In this document: one piece after another, positions 16,969 through 25,522 of the stretch | Layout: each line of letters begins with the position of its first letter | Numbering within the stretch: position 1 is the stretch's first letter | NCBI GenBank assembly: GCA_963770645.1 | Contig: CAVYQL010000004.1 | Span: forward strand, 310,001-374,000 | DNA length: 64,000 bases | Source of the DNA: Bog-473 sp963770645 | GTDB taxonomy: Bacteria > Actinomycetota > Acidimicrobiia > Acidimicrobiales > RAAP-2 | Direction: 5' to 3' | Position numbers and translations under genes: made by a program | Notes under the pieces: model-generated | What the model was told of the DNA's origin: nothing | Database searches by the model: none | The model's input: the letters and a program-made list of their open reading frames with translations, nothing else

Positions 16969-18038
16969 GCCGTCGTTCGCTGACTGAACGAGTCCTGAGG
17001 ATCTACCCGAAGAATTGGCGCGATCGCTACGGGGACGAGGTTCGAGACCTCATGGTGGAGGTCACCGAGAAAGGTGAGTTCTCGATGCTACGGCTGATCG
17101 CGGGCTTGGCCGTGGGCGCCGTCACGCAGCGGGTCCGTTCGTGGTCCTGGCGGCCGCTTGCCGTGTCCGGAAGTGCCGCGGCCTTCGCTGCAACTCTGAT
17201 CGTCGTCTTCTCCAGTCCCGGACCGGGTCACCTCAGCGGCGCCCTGGTCGGTTTGACGAAGGGCACGATGCCCTCGTCGCCAAGCGGAATGGTTAGCACC
17301 ACGAAGGTGCCTGACTTCATCAGCGCGGTGGGGCGTAACGGCAAACTCGTGGGATACATCCCGAAGGGATACCTTCTGCCAGCTCAAGCAAACCAGCCGG
17401 TGAACTCGAAGCTCGGTGCTGTGTCGCCTGTGTATGCCACCAATCTCAAGACGCTTGTCGGACACTTCTACCCGGGGGTGGGCTTCGTTCCTCTCGGACA
17501 ATCGCCGGCGTCGGAGCCGTGTACTCCAGTCACGACCTTTGCACAGTCCGCCAGCGGACACACGACTACCGCTTCGATCGCATGTCCTTCAACAACTGAA
17601 ACATTTCCAAACATCATCGGCGCCTCCACGCCCTCGGCTATGGGCCAGTTGAGTGCCCTGAGCCTCTCGGGCAACATCACTTATGAGCACTCGCGATCGG
17701 TCCGAAGCGGTGACGTCGTCGCTGTGAGGCCTGTTCCGGGGACCAAGCTGCCAGCACGATCGGTGCTCAACGTCGTGAGCTCACTCGGACCCTCTCCAAG
17801 TGGTTCGATTTCTCCGCCGGGCCAGACTCATGCGAACGTCGTGGCGGTTCCCAGCGTGACCGACCAAACGCAAGCAGGGGCGTGTGCAACGCTCGCGCAA
17901 TCAGGGGTCACTTGCGTTGCGAAGGTGACGTCTTCAGAGTCGGTGGGAATTGGCCATGTGGTGTCTCAGATGCCAACCAGCGGGGCACGAGTTCCCTTTG
18001 GGTCCACTATCAGCATCACAGTCTCAAACGGGCCGTGA
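16965..18038 (+). CDS. Membrane-anchored PASTA-domain protein in padR operon
   Basis: 357 aa. The short N-terminal cytoplasmic part (LRIYPKNWRDRYGDEVRDLM) is typical of proteins encoded next to PadR regulators. A hydrophobic segment follows (GSAAAFAATLIVVFSSPGPG). The outer part has a long linker, then two PASTA-like units: one around TYEHSRSVRSGDVVAVRPVP, and a clear one at VPSVTDQTQAGACATLAQSG through VVSQMPTSGARVPFGSTISI. PASTA domains bind cell-wall fragments, so an envelope-stress role is likely. No kinase domain is present. Confidence 0.8.
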   Translation: MSRRSLTERVLRIYPKNWRDRYGDEVRDLMVEVTEKGEFSMLRLIAGLAVGAVTQRVRSWSWRPLAVSGSAAAFAATLIVVFSSPGPGHLSGALVGLTKGTMPSSPSGMVSTTKVPDFISAVGRNGKLVGYIPKGYLLPAQANQPVNSKLGAVSPVYATNLKTLVGHFYPGVGFVPLGQSPASEPCTPVTTFAQSASGHTTTASIACPSTTETFPNIIGASTPSAMGQLSALSLSGNITYEHSRSVRSGDVVAVRPVPGTKLPARSVLNVVSSLGPSPSGSISPPGQTHANVVAVPSVTDQTQAGACATLAQSGVTCVAKVTSSESVGIGHVVSQMPTSGARVPFGSTISITVSNGP

Positions 18039-18389
18039 TGAAGGCGGTCTGAAGACGGCGGAGCCGTGCCGCATAGCCGGCGATATGGGACATTTAGCGT
18101 TGGTTCCGGGCATCCCCCGATGAAGAGGAAGCCCTTCGTAGGGTGCGTCGGGTCGGTTCTTCTGGCTTGACTGATTTGGGGCCGGAGCGAGCGAGAGCTC
18201 GACTCCTCAACGGTGATCGTCGACCAGACGAGCCTCCCGGCGCACGTGCATCCCTTTTCTGAAACTCGGCGGCCGATCATGGGATCGGACCCCTACTTCT
18301 GAATGTCTGGATGGTCACACCCCTGCGGAACGTGCAGCGGTCGACGACGAAGAGCCGACTGACCAATCGTCTAGCGAAAGGACCACGCC
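18039..18389 (+). other. Leader region of IS110-type D element with hairpins
   Basis: 350 bases without a gene. It contains one repeat (18066-18099) and, closer to the transposase, a perfect six-base hairpin CCGATC-ATGG-GATCGG at 18273-18288. By analogy with ISA this leader should encode the guide RNA of the type D element, but I could not define the element's left end or guide strands. Confidence 0.4.
18066..18099 (+). repeat. Dispersed repeat copy
   Basis: GTGCCGCATAGCCGGCGATA then TGGGACATTTAGCG. The tail CATTTAGCG is shared with the copy at 44194-44228. Confidence 0.75.
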
Positions 18390-19796
18390 ATGAGTGAAGT
18401 GCGGTTGGGCATCGACGTCGCCTGTCCAGCCGACCACCGAGCGAGCTTGGCCGACGAACGAGGTGAGTTCATCTGGTCGTCGTGGAGGTTCCGCACCACG
18501 ACCACCGACCTCGAGCGCCTGTGGGCCAAGATCCCGGTCGATGCCACGGTGACCGTGATCCTCGAGCCCACCCGCAACGCCTGGGTGCCGCTCTCGGCCT
18601 GGCTCCAAGCGCGCGGTGCCACGGTTATCTTGGTGCCACCCGAGCAGTCGGCCGACCTGCGGGACTACTACAACAAACACACCAAGACCGACCGCTTGGA
18701 TTCGAGGGTGCTGGCCCGCCTGCCGTTGCTGCATCCCGAAGGTCTCCGCGGCATTGACAACCTCGGCCCGGCGCAGTCACTGCGCCGGGCCGTGCGTCAC
18801 CGCTTCAGCCTGGTCAAGCGGCGCAGCGCGGCGAGTCTGCGCCTCGATGCACTGGTCGAGCTGCTCGGACCGGGGTGGGCCGATTCCCTCGGATCGGCGA
18901 CCGCGTCGAAGACCGCGCTGGTGATCTTGGAGAAATACGCCGATCCACGGGCGCTCAAGCGTCTCGGGCGTGCCCGGCTCGCTGCGTTGTTGATCCGCTC
19001 GAGCGCGGGACTCTGGCGCGAGGACAAGGCCGACGAGCTCTTGGCCATGGCAGGCGAGACCCTGGCCCTGTGGTCAGGCGGGGGCATCGACTTCGCCGAG
19101 TTGGCCCACGACATCTCCTCAGAGGTCCGGGTGCTGCGCAGCCTCGAGGACGAGATCACCGCCGCCGACAAGCTGATCGCCGTTCTCTATGACAAAGCCG
19201 ACCCCAAGGGCATCGTCCGTTCGGCGCCCGGGCTCAGGCCGGTCCTTTCTGCGGCCATCTTGGGCAACGCAGGCGACTTCAACCGCTTCGCCAACCTGGC
19301 CGGCGTTCGCTCCTTCACCGGCTTCGTGCCCAAGATCGACCAGTCCGGACTGGTGGCCGGCCACAAGGGCATCACCAAGGCCGGAGACGCCGGCCTGCGC
19401 CAGGCGCTCTACATGGCGGCCGACCACGCTCGCCACATCGACCCCACGCTGGCTCAGCGCTACTACCGACTGGTCGTAGTCGAGGGGAGGCACCACAACT
19501 CAGCGCTGTGCTCGGTCTCGGCCGTCCTCATCACCCGCATCGCCGCCGCTTGGCGCAAGGGAGAGCTCTATCAACTGCGAGACGAAGACAGCGACGCGAT
19601 CGCCGAGGCCGAAGGGAAAGCGGCCTGCGCTGACCGCTTCAAGATCGATCCCAAGGTCCGGGCGGCCCGTCGTCGAAACACACCAGCCAAAGTCCTCAAG
19701 AACAGGGCGGCGGGTCGAGGCAGAAAGGAGTCGGCCCGAAAGGTCGCTCCGCCCACCGACCCGCCGGGAGAAGAAGCTAGCGAAAATGTGGCCTGA
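18390..19796 (+). CDS. IS110-family transposase, type D
   Basis: 468 aa, longer than types A-C because of a basic C-terminal tail (PKVRAARRRNTPAKVLKNRA). The N-terminus MSEVRLGIDVACPADHRASL has the first Asp. ILEPTRNAWV gives the Glu position, and HTKTDRLDSRVLARL the Asp pair. In the C-terminal domain, RSFTGFVPKIDQSGLVAGHK supplies the usual Ser before GITKAGDAGLRQAL. Downstream, GGGGCTTGACTGCCGTTAGG (19797-19816) matches the right-end motif of ISA (GGGCTTGACAGCCCATAGG), so the element ends about 19821. Confidence 0.92.
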   Translation: MSEVRLGIDVACPADHRASLADERGEFIWSSWRFRTTTTDLERLWAKIPVDATVTVILEPTRNAWVPLSAWLQARGATVILVPPEQSADLRDYYNKHTKTDRLDSRVLARLPLLHPEGLRGIDNLGPAQSLRRAVRHRFSLVKRRSAASLRLDALVELLGPGWADSLGSATASKTALVILEKYADPRALKRLGRARLAALLIRSSAGLWREDKADELLAMAGETLALWSGGGIDFAELAHDISSEVRVLRSLEDEITAADKLIAVLYDKADPKGIVRSAPGLRPVLSAAILGNAGDFNRFANLAGVRSFTGFVPKIDQSGLVAGHKGITKAGDAGLRQALYMAADHARHIDPTLAQRYYRLVVVEGRHHNSALCSVSAVLITRIAAAWRKGELYQLRDEDSDAIAEAEGKAACADRFKIDPKVRAARRRNTPAKVLKNRAAGRGRKESARKVAPPTDPPGEEASENVA

Positions 19797-19845
19797 GGGG
19801 CTTGACTGCCGTTAGGAACTCACCCCGCACTCTTTGGGGTACTCG

Positions 19846-20430
19846 TCAGTCTTTGAGGGCAGCGACTAGGAGTTGCCCAGGCCGATCCTCTATCTGCAAT
19901 GGGCGCAGACCGACACGCGTTACTTGGTCGAGAAAGTCGGCATTCGTGAACCGATCCACAGGATGTACGAACAGGTGGCGAGACAGCCAGTCATGGTTGG
20001 CGACGTCATGATCCTGTGAGAACAATCGTCCCCCGACCTTCAAGACTCTGGCGATTTCCTCTAGCCCTGCTCTCCAGTCAGGCACGTGATGCAATACCGC
20101 GAAGTTGAAGACCGCGTCGAAGGCGCCGTTCTCGTATGGGAGATTCGTGACGTCACCTTCTACGACAGCCACTCGATTTCCATACTCGGCTAGCCGACCA
20201 CTGGCTCGTCGGACCATCTTCGGATCGAAGTCGATCGCCGTAACGCGACTTGCCCCGAACTCCTCGATCTCTCCTGCGACGCATTCACCCGGTCCACAAC
20301 CAATGTCAAGGGCCTCGAGCCCCTCGGTACGCCCACCAAGAGCGATGAGTGTCGGGATCACACTCCTCCGGAGACGCTTAGTTCGCAATCCACTGTTGAT
20401 ATAAATGGACTCCGCCCAGTTCATCCGCAC
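19846..20430 (-). CDS. SAM-dependent class I methyltransferase
   Basis: 194 aa. SAM-binding motif I is EALDIGCGPGECVAGEI. Motif II acidic residue is in RVTAIDFDPKMV, and motif post-II is VEGDVTNLPYENGAFDAVFN. The VLHHVPDWRAGLEEIARVLK segment is typical of Methyltransf_11. The substrate is unknown. The type D element ends just beyond its 3' end. Confidence 0.88.
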   Translation of the reverse strand: MRMNWAESIYINSGLRTKRLRRSVIPTLIALGGRTEGLEALDIGCGPGECVAGEIEEFGASRVTAIDFDPKMVRRASGRLAEYGNRVAVVEGDVTNLPYENGAFDAVFNFAVLHHVPDWRAGLEEIARVLKVGGRLFSQDHDVANHDWLSRHLFVHPVDRFTNADFLDQVTRVGLRPLQIEDRPGQLLVAALKD

Positions 20431-20450
20431 CCAAGAACTCTATGACATCT

Positions 20451-20481
20451 GTGCGCCTCGCTTCCGGCGAACGGGGCTACC
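20451..20481 (+). repeat. Dispersed repeat copy
   Basis: GTGCGCCTCGCTTCCGGCGA then ACGGGGCTACC. Between two minus-strand genes. Confidence 0.75.
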
Positions 20482-20492
20482 CCCGGGGGCCG

Positions 20493-20900
20493 TCAGCTGA
20501 GTCGAATGAGCCCGGCCGAAGTTGGTGTGAAACCACACGATTGGAAATAGAACTTCCCGAGGTCTTCATCGAAGTCAACGTGCAGCCACTCACATCCAGC
20601 TCTCCGGCATTCGGACCGTACGATCTCGATCATCTGAGTCACGATGCCCCGACTGCGGTCCGCATTGGCAACCATGGTGTCTTGAATCCAAGCATGCGTG
20701 AACCCATCCCACACGACGTTGACAAATCCGACGAGGCGTCCGTCGTCTCGCGCAACGACCCAGCCGAGGCTGTGCTTGGCGAGGAGATCAATCCAGTTCC
20801 ATTCGTAATCGGAGCACATCCGAGTGTCGAAAGCTTCGGCGTGGAGTGCACTGACCTCGGCATTGGCAAAGGACCCGCGCCACTCGCAGCTGACCGGCAT
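20493..20900 (-). CDS. GNAT-family N-acetyltransferase
   Basis: 135 aa. The middle holds the GNAT core: LGWVVARDDGRLVGFVNVVW, then the acetyl-CoA motif A region MVANADRSRGIVTQMIEIVR (a relaxed Q/R-x-x-G-x-G/A). The C-terminal strand WLHVDFDEDLGKFYFQSCGF ends with the usual FYxxxGF. The acceptor substrate is unknown. Confidence 0.82.
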   Translation of the reverse strand: MPVSCEWRGSFANAEVSALHAEAFDTRMCSDYEWNWIDLLAKHSLGWVVARDDGRLVGFVNVVWDGFTHAWIQDTMVANADRSRGIVTQMIEIVRSECRRAGCEWLHVDFDEDLGKFYFQSCGFTPTSAGLIRLS

Positions 20901-21000
20901 CCGCGGAGAATATCTGAGAAGTCCTCACAGAGGGTCAATGTACTGGGGCACCCTGGCGAACCTGAACAGCCCACTTGACTCTCACCATCGGTCAGGGTTC

Positions 21001-22092
21001 ATGCTTCATCTGGTGGACGACCTGATGGCCATTGGTGAATTCTCAGACCGCTCAGGCCTCTCGGCCAAACGGCTCCGGACGTACGCCGCAGAGGGCCTCC
21101 TCGCACCGGCAGCGGTGGACCCGGGTTCGGGGTATCGCTACTACTCGCCCGGCCAGTTGGCTGACGCCAGGGTGATCGATGCGCTCCGGAAAGCCGGCGT
21201 ACCGCTCGCAGACATCCGCGCCTTCATGCGTCTGCCATCAGAAGAACGCCTCGATGCATGGGCGAGACAGCTCCATGCCGACGCCAACCACCGCCAGGGA
21301 GCCCTCGCCCTTGCCCGCCGTCTCCTCACCGAGAAAGAGGATCCATCCTCTCCAACCGCCAGCCCAGATTTCAAGGAGAGATTCATGACAACACTACGAA
21401 CAGCTGGTCGCACGGAGATCGGTCAGCTGCGCGAGAAGAACGAAGATGTCATCGTGAGCAGTGATCGTCTTGCCCTCGTCGCCGATGGGATGGGGGGCCA
21501 CCCGGGCGGCGAGATCGCCGCGAATGTCGCGGCAGGTGTGATTTCGGCGGTTTTCATGGGTCAATCAGATGACCAACTCGAAGCGGCGGTACGCGCTGCG
21601 AACTGGGCAATCCGAGACCGCGCAGTCGCCCAGTCCGGATTAGAGGGCATGGGAACCACGATCTGTGCGGCTGGTCTCCTCGTGTCCGGACAGCTCGCAC
21701 TCGTCCATGTCGGCGACAGCCGGGCCTATCTCTGGCATGAAGGTGCACTGCGCCAGCTGACCAAGGACCACAGCGTGACGGCCGAACTGATCGACCGTGG
21801 AGAGTTGCGGGAGGAAGAGGCTGCTCAGCACCCCTATCACGGGGTTCTCACCCGAGCGCTCGGAGTCGCGCCAGACGTCGAGATCGATCGCCGCACCGTT
21901 GCCGTTGAGACGGGAGACCGAGTGCTCGTGTGCAGTGACGGTCTATTCAACGAATTGTCCGTCGATGAGATTGCTAGTGCTGTGGAAGGAGCGAGCGACC
22001 CAGCCGCGATCATCGACACCCTGATCGAGCAGGCCAATGCTCAGGGCGGTCGCGACAACATATCCGTCGTGGTCGCCGAGGTAGCTGCCTGA
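21001..22092 (+). CDS. MerR-type DNA-binding domain fused to PP2C phosphatase
   Basis: Start ATG 21001 (AGGG five bases upstream). ATG 21025 (MAIGEFSDRSGLS) is an alternative. Residues about 10-110 are a MerR helix-turn-helix and dimer helix: FSDRSGLSAKRLRTYAAEGL, then GYRYYSPGQLADARVIDALR. From about residue 125 there is a complete PPM/PP2C phosphatase: TEIGQLREKNEDVI, LVADGMGGHPGGEIA (metal Asp), LVHVGDSRAYLWHEG, VLVCSDGLFNELS and GRDNISVVV. So a DNA-binding domain and a Ser/Thr phosphatase sit in one chain. It may couple transcription to protein phosphorylation state. Confidence 0.9.
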   Translation: MLHLVDDLMAIGEFSDRSGLSAKRLRTYAAEGLLAPAAVDPGSGYRYYSPGQLADARVIDALRKAGVPLADIRAFMRLPSEERLDAWARQLHADANHRQGALALARRLLTEKEDPSSPTASPDFKERFMTTLRTAGRTEIGQLREKNEDVIVSSDRLALVADGMGGHPGGEIAANVAAGVISAVFMGQSDDQLEAAVRAANWAIRDRAVAQSGLEGMGTTICAAGLLVSGQLALVHVGDSRAYLWHEGALRQLTKDHSVTAELIDRGELREEEAAQHPYHGVLTRALGVAPDVEIDRRTVAVETGDRVLVCSDGLFNELSVDEIASAVEGASDPAAIIDTLIEQANAQGGRDNISVVVAEVAA

Positions 22093-22123
22093 TTCAACCT
22101 CACGACCGGGCGTCCCAAAGGGG

Positions 22124-22149
22124 GTGCCCACCTGTCACACCTAACCGGC
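22124..22149 (+). repeat. Left half of dispersed repeat, split by ISB copy 1
   Basis: GTGCCCACCTGTCACACCTA then ACCGGC. The right half (GAAGTGGGGCAC) is at 23662-23673 beyond the element. Confidence 0.8.
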
Positions 22150-22358
22150 GACGCTCCTATCACTTGTCAACCCCTCTTTTGGGGCTCGGGAGTGAAAACA
22201 GTGGACACAACATTGATGAGTCACTCAAGGAGGACACACTCTTATTAGGTCACGCGTTTTCGAGAACGTGGAGCCCGGACTGAGGGTCGGCGTGTCGCTG
22301 GAAAGTCAGCGCCGAAGGGCGACAGAAGTGGGGGGAGCCAGGCCCCCAGCCCCCGGAT

Positions 22359-23408
22359 CTAGGCGCGAGGGAGGTAGCGGTACACCTCGCGGGCGACGTA
22401 GCGCTTCAGAATGCGGATGACTTCGGGCTTGGTCTTTCCCTCCTTCACACGCCGCTCGAAGTAGACCTGGGTCTCGGCATCGTGGGCGATGCGGACCATG
22501 ACGATGCGCCACAGCGCGCTGTTGGCCTGACGGTCACCGCCTTGGTGGACCAGGACCTTCCCGCTCTTCTTGCCCGACCCCGTCAGGATGGGTGACACGC
22601 CGCAGAGGTGGGCCCAGGCGGCTTCTGAATGCAATCGTTCGGGGTTGTCGCCGGCCGCCATCACCAGGGTGGCCGCGGTGTCGGGACCGACTCCGAAGAG
22701 GTCGAGGAGATCGGGAACGGTGGCGACGAGGAGGCCTTCGATCCGCTCGTCGAGTTCTGCGAGCTCGTCGTCGAGCGTCTCGATGCGGCGCGCCAGCGAG
22801 AACAACGATGCCTTGGTGGCCGCCGTCACCGGATCGGGCGAACGGGTCGGCCGAAGCCCCGACGCCTCGGCCACCAAGGCGGACACCGAAAGGCCCTTCA
22901 AGCGGCAACGGAGCTGTTCGGGAGCGCTGTAGCCGAGGTGGCGCATCTGGGTGAGCGCCCTGACCCTCGCCTGGCGGGCCGAACGCTTGGCGACGACGAG
23001 GACCCCGATGGCCTCGACGGCACCGTCGCGCGACTTGGGGCTGGCGCTGGCTCGACCGCTCAGGGCGGCCCGCGCCGCTTCGATCGCGTCGAGAGGATCG
23101 GACTTGCCGCTGCGCCGGCGCTCCTCTCGATTGGGTCGATCGACTTCAATGACCTGCACGCCGGCTCGACGCAGGTAGCGGGCCAGACCCGAGCCATACG
23201 AACCGGTGCCCTCCACGCCGATCTTGACGACGTCGCCGCAGCCCTCGAGCCATTTGAGCAAGGCCCGGTAGCCGGCTCCGTCGGTGGCGAAGCTCTCCGC
23301 TCCGAGCAGCCCGCCCAGAGGGTCGAGCGCAGCCGCGACATGGACGTCGAGATGGGTATCGACGCCACCGGTAATCCCACGCGCAGCTTCTACGATGGTC
23401 ATGGTCAT
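22359..23408 (-). CDS. IS110-family transposase (ISB copy 1)
   Basis: 349 aa from ATG 23408 (MTMTIVEAARGITGGVDTH). The open frame extends upstream, but that part is the element's leader. DEDD residues: D in GGVDTHLDVHVAAAL, E in GVEGTGSYGSGLA, D pair in KSGKSDPLDA-type context (RRSGKSDPLDAIEAAR). C-terminal domain: AHLCGVSPILTGSGKKSGKV with the Ser, then QGGDRQANSALWRIV. Clearly related to ISA but a separate subfamily. Intact. Confidence 0.93.
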   Translation of the reverse strand: MTMTIVEAARGITGGVDTHLDVHVAAALDPLGGLLGAESFATDGAGYRALLKWLEGCGDVVKIGVEGTGSYGSGLARYLRRAGVQVIEVDRPNREERRRSGKSDPLDAIEAARAALSGRASASPKSRDGAVEAIGVLVVAKRSARQARVRALTQMRHLGYSAPEQLRCRLKGLSVSALVAEASGLRPTRSPDPVTAATKASLFSLARRIETLDDELAELDERIEGLLVATVPDLLDLFGVGPDTAATLVMAAGDNPERLHSEAAWAHLCGVSPILTGSGKKSGKVLVHQGGDRQANSALWRIVMVRIAHDAETQVYFERRVKEGKTKPEVIRILKRYVAREVYRYLPRA

Positions 23409-23409
23409 C

Positions 23410-23640
23410 CCTTCTGTTAATGGAGTTAGGGATGGCACGGCCGTTCCGGATCGGAGCGACGGGGGTCTGGGTTGTTGGTAGCAACCCAGACCAATCACCC
23501 CAACTTCGAGACGGGACGTGCCGCTTTCAATGTGCCGCTGGAAGGCTCGGTCGACGACGTTTTGCAACGTCGCGAGATTCCAAGTCAGACCGGACCTGCC
23601 AGCACTCCCGAAGCTATTCAGGACCAGCTGCGAAGCGGTG
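23410..23640 (-). ncRNA. Possible bridge RNA of ISB copy 1
   Basis: On the minus strand the leader has a GNRA-capped hairpin GACGTT-GCAA-AACGTC (23556-23571) inside a larger imperfect stem, then an 11-bp perfect hairpin (23464-23474 with 23482-23492). GGTCTGAC before the left guide position is shared with ISA and ISB copy 2. The guide matches are weaker than in ISA: GTGATTGG resembles the right end GTGATAGG, and ATCTCGC matches five of seven target bases. Confidence 0.5.
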
Positions 23641-23783
23641 GACCCTCAGAGAAGTATCAATGAAGTGGGGCACTACCAGTCGCCCACGACTGAGGGCTGT
23701 CGTATCCTGCGCTAGTCGGAATCCTTCTGCCCAGAGCGTCTGGCATCGACCATGGCGGCACCTACCTAGGGAGACCAAGCCTT

Positions 23784-24437
23784 ATGTCACTTGTTCGAGT
23801 CCACAACTTCTCGGTGTCCCTGGACGGCTTCGGCACTGGTGAAGGACAGAGCCTCGAATCGCCATTTGGACACGCCGGCACCCGGCTCCACGAATGGTTC
23901 TTCCCCACCCGGACCTTCTGCAGCTTCCACGAGAGCCTGGGCGGTTCGGATGGGAGCACTGGCGTCGACGATGCCTACGCGAGCAACTGGGACCGGGGCA
24001 TCGGTGCTGAGATCATGGGGCGGAACAAGTTCGGACCTCAGCGTGGGCCATGGGCTGACGAAGAGTGGAAGGGCTGGTGGGGAGACGACCCGCCGTTCCA
24101 TACTCCGGTCTTCGTGCTCACCCATTACCCGAGGCCTTCGATAGAGATGAAGGGCGGAACGACATTCCACTTCATTGACGCCGACCCTGGCGACGCTGTG
24201 AAGGTTGCCCAGGAGGCCGCCGGTGGCCTCGATGTGCGTATCGGCGGAGGCCCGTCAACGGTCCGCGCGTACCTCGCCGCCGACCTCATCGACTACGTGC
24301 ACGCCGCCATCGTGCCAATCGTTCTCGGAAGGGGCGAGCGCCTATGGGACGGGTTGGAAGGACTCGAGTCGCGGTTCCAAACGGAGTTCGCCAGCTCCCC
24401 GAGCGGCGTAATCCATCTCACGCTTTCTCGTCCATAG
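23784..24437 (+). CDS. Dihydrofolate-reductase-like / RibD C-terminal domain protein
   Basis: 217 aa. RibD_C fold: VRVHNFSVSLDGFGTGEGQS at the start (the usual SLDG motif), GAEIMGRNKFGPQRGPW, PVFVLTHYPRPSIEMKGGTT, then the NADPH-loop-like VRIGGGPSTVRAYLAADLID and IVPIVLGRGERLWDG. Such proteins are NAD(P)H-dependent reductases of unknown substrate and are common in actinobacteria. Ribosome site GGGAG precedes ATG. It lies just beyond the ISB copy 1 target. Confidence 0.88.
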   Translation: MSLVRVHNFSVSLDGFGTGEGQSLESPFGHAGTRLHEWFFPTRTFCSFHESLGGSDGSTGVDDAYASNWDRGIGAEIMGRNKFGPQRGPWADEEWKGWWGDDPPFHTPVFVLTHYPRPSIEMKGGTTFHFIDADPGDAVKVAQEAAGGLDVRIGGGPSTVRAYLAADLIDYVHAAIVPIVLGRGERLWDGLEGLESRFQTEFASSPSGVIHLTLSRP

Positions 24438-24470
24438 GACGGTCCGCCTCAGGGCCGCAGACTTGGCCCT

Positions 24471-24494
24471 CGTCCGGCGACTGAACGGGGGCAC
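24471..24494 (+). repeat. Dispersed repeat, variant with longer core
   Basis: CGTCCGGCGACTGAACGGGG then GCAC. Three extra bases lie between CCGGCG and GAACGGGG. Confidence 0.55.
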
Positions 24495-24634
24495 GGGGTC
24501 CTGTGGCCTACTAAGTGATGTGTGCCCTCCAAACGTCAGGCTCGTCAAAAAGCCAATCGACCGACAGCGGCTCGGAGGTGTATTGCCGCAGCACTGGGCT
24601 TGATCCGGTTCGACGGACAGGTTGCTTGTGTTGA

Positions 24635-25522
24635 TTATGCCGCCTGACGGTCGGCGTTGAGGTGGACAGCCTCGTATTGCGCGGGGCTGAGATAGCCGAG
24701 CGTGGAGTGCAGCCGGCGCGTGTTGTACCAACCTTCGATGTACTCGAAGACGGCGCGTCGTAATCCGGTTCGCGTCGGCCATGCTCTGGTCTCGATGAGT
24801 TCGCGCTTGATGGTCGCAAAGAACGACTCGGCGACCGCGTTGTCCCAGCACTCGCCCTTGCGGCCGACCGAGAGCACGACGCCGTTGGCCCGGGCCAGCT
24901 CGGCGAAGTCGCCACTCGTGTATTGACAGCCTCTGTCCGAGTGGAAGATGACGCCTTCCTCAGGCGCGCGGTGTTCGAACGCCATCTTGAGAGCGTCTTC
25001 GACGAGCTCGGTGCGCATGTGGTCGGCCAACGCCCAGCCAACGACGCGACGGCTGGCCAGGTCGATGACTGTCGCAAGGTAGGCCCAGCCCTCCCACGTC
25101 GAGATGTAGGTGATGTCGCCGACGTAGCGGCGATCTATCTCTGTGCTCGGTCCGAAGTGCCGTTGAATCAGGTCGAGGGCCGCCTCGGCGTCGGGGTTGG
25201 CCACGGTGGTCTTGCGCCAGCGCTTCTTGCAGCGGCCCTCGAGGCCGGCTTGACGCATGAGTCTCGTCACCTTGCGTTTCCCGCAGGCGATGTGGCGATG
25301 GAGCAGCTCCTTGTGGACGCGCGGGGCGCCGTAGGTGCGCTTGGACTCGGCGTGGATCTCTTTGATCTTCTCGGTCAACTCGGCGTCGGTGAGCTCTCGG
25401 GCCGAGGGGACGTCCTTTTTGCGCTCGTAGTAGGCGGACTTGGAGACCTCGAACATGTCACAGCAGTGCTTGACGCTGTGACCTGCAACTTCCTCCGCCT
25501 CGATGAAGGGGTCCATCTTCAC
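24635..25522 (-). CDS. IS3-family transposase OrfB (DDE integrase)
   Basis: 295 aa from GTG 25522, which overlaps the orfA stop (GTGA), so coupling or a frameshift fusion may operate. HTH_21-like N-terminal part: ESKRTYGAPRVHKELLHRHI. The catalytic rve domain has D in YVGDITYISTWEGW, D in VIFHSDRGCQYTSGDF and E in CWDNAVAESFFATIKRELIE. The tail is GYLSPAQYEAVHL. Complete. Confidence 0.93.
   Translation of the reverse strand: MKMDPFIEAEEVAGHSVKHCCDMFEVSKSAYYERKKDVPSARELTDAELTEKIKEIHAESKRTYGAPRVHKELLHRHIACGKRKVTRLMRQAGLEGRCKKRWRKTTVANPDAEAALDLIQRHFGPSTEIDRRYVGDITYISTWEGWAYLATVIDLASRRVVGWALADHMRTELVEDALKMAFEHRAPEEGVIFHSDRGCQYTSGDFAELARANGVVLSVGRKGECWDNAVAESFFATIKRELIETRAWPTRTGLRRAVFEYIEGWYNTRRLHSTLGYLSPAQYEAVHLNADRQAA

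Larger units (their letters stand above)
22150..23661 (-). mobile_element. ISB copy 1, IS110-family element (about 1512 bp)
   Basis: Ends were inferred by comparison with ISB copy 2 and from restoring the repeat CCGGC|GAAGTGGGGCAC at the junction. Read on the minus strand, the right end is GGGGTTGACAAGTGATAGGAGC followed by GTC, clearly related to the ISA right end. It is inserted at the same base of the repeat as ISA but in the opposite orientation. The noncoding stretch 22150-22358, between the right end and the transposase stop, is about 200 bp and shared in part with copy 2. Confidence 0.85.

Noticed and set aside
22629..23420. 263-residue plus-strand frame over the ISB transposase
   Set aside because: Antisense to an intact DEDD transposase, with no recognisable content.
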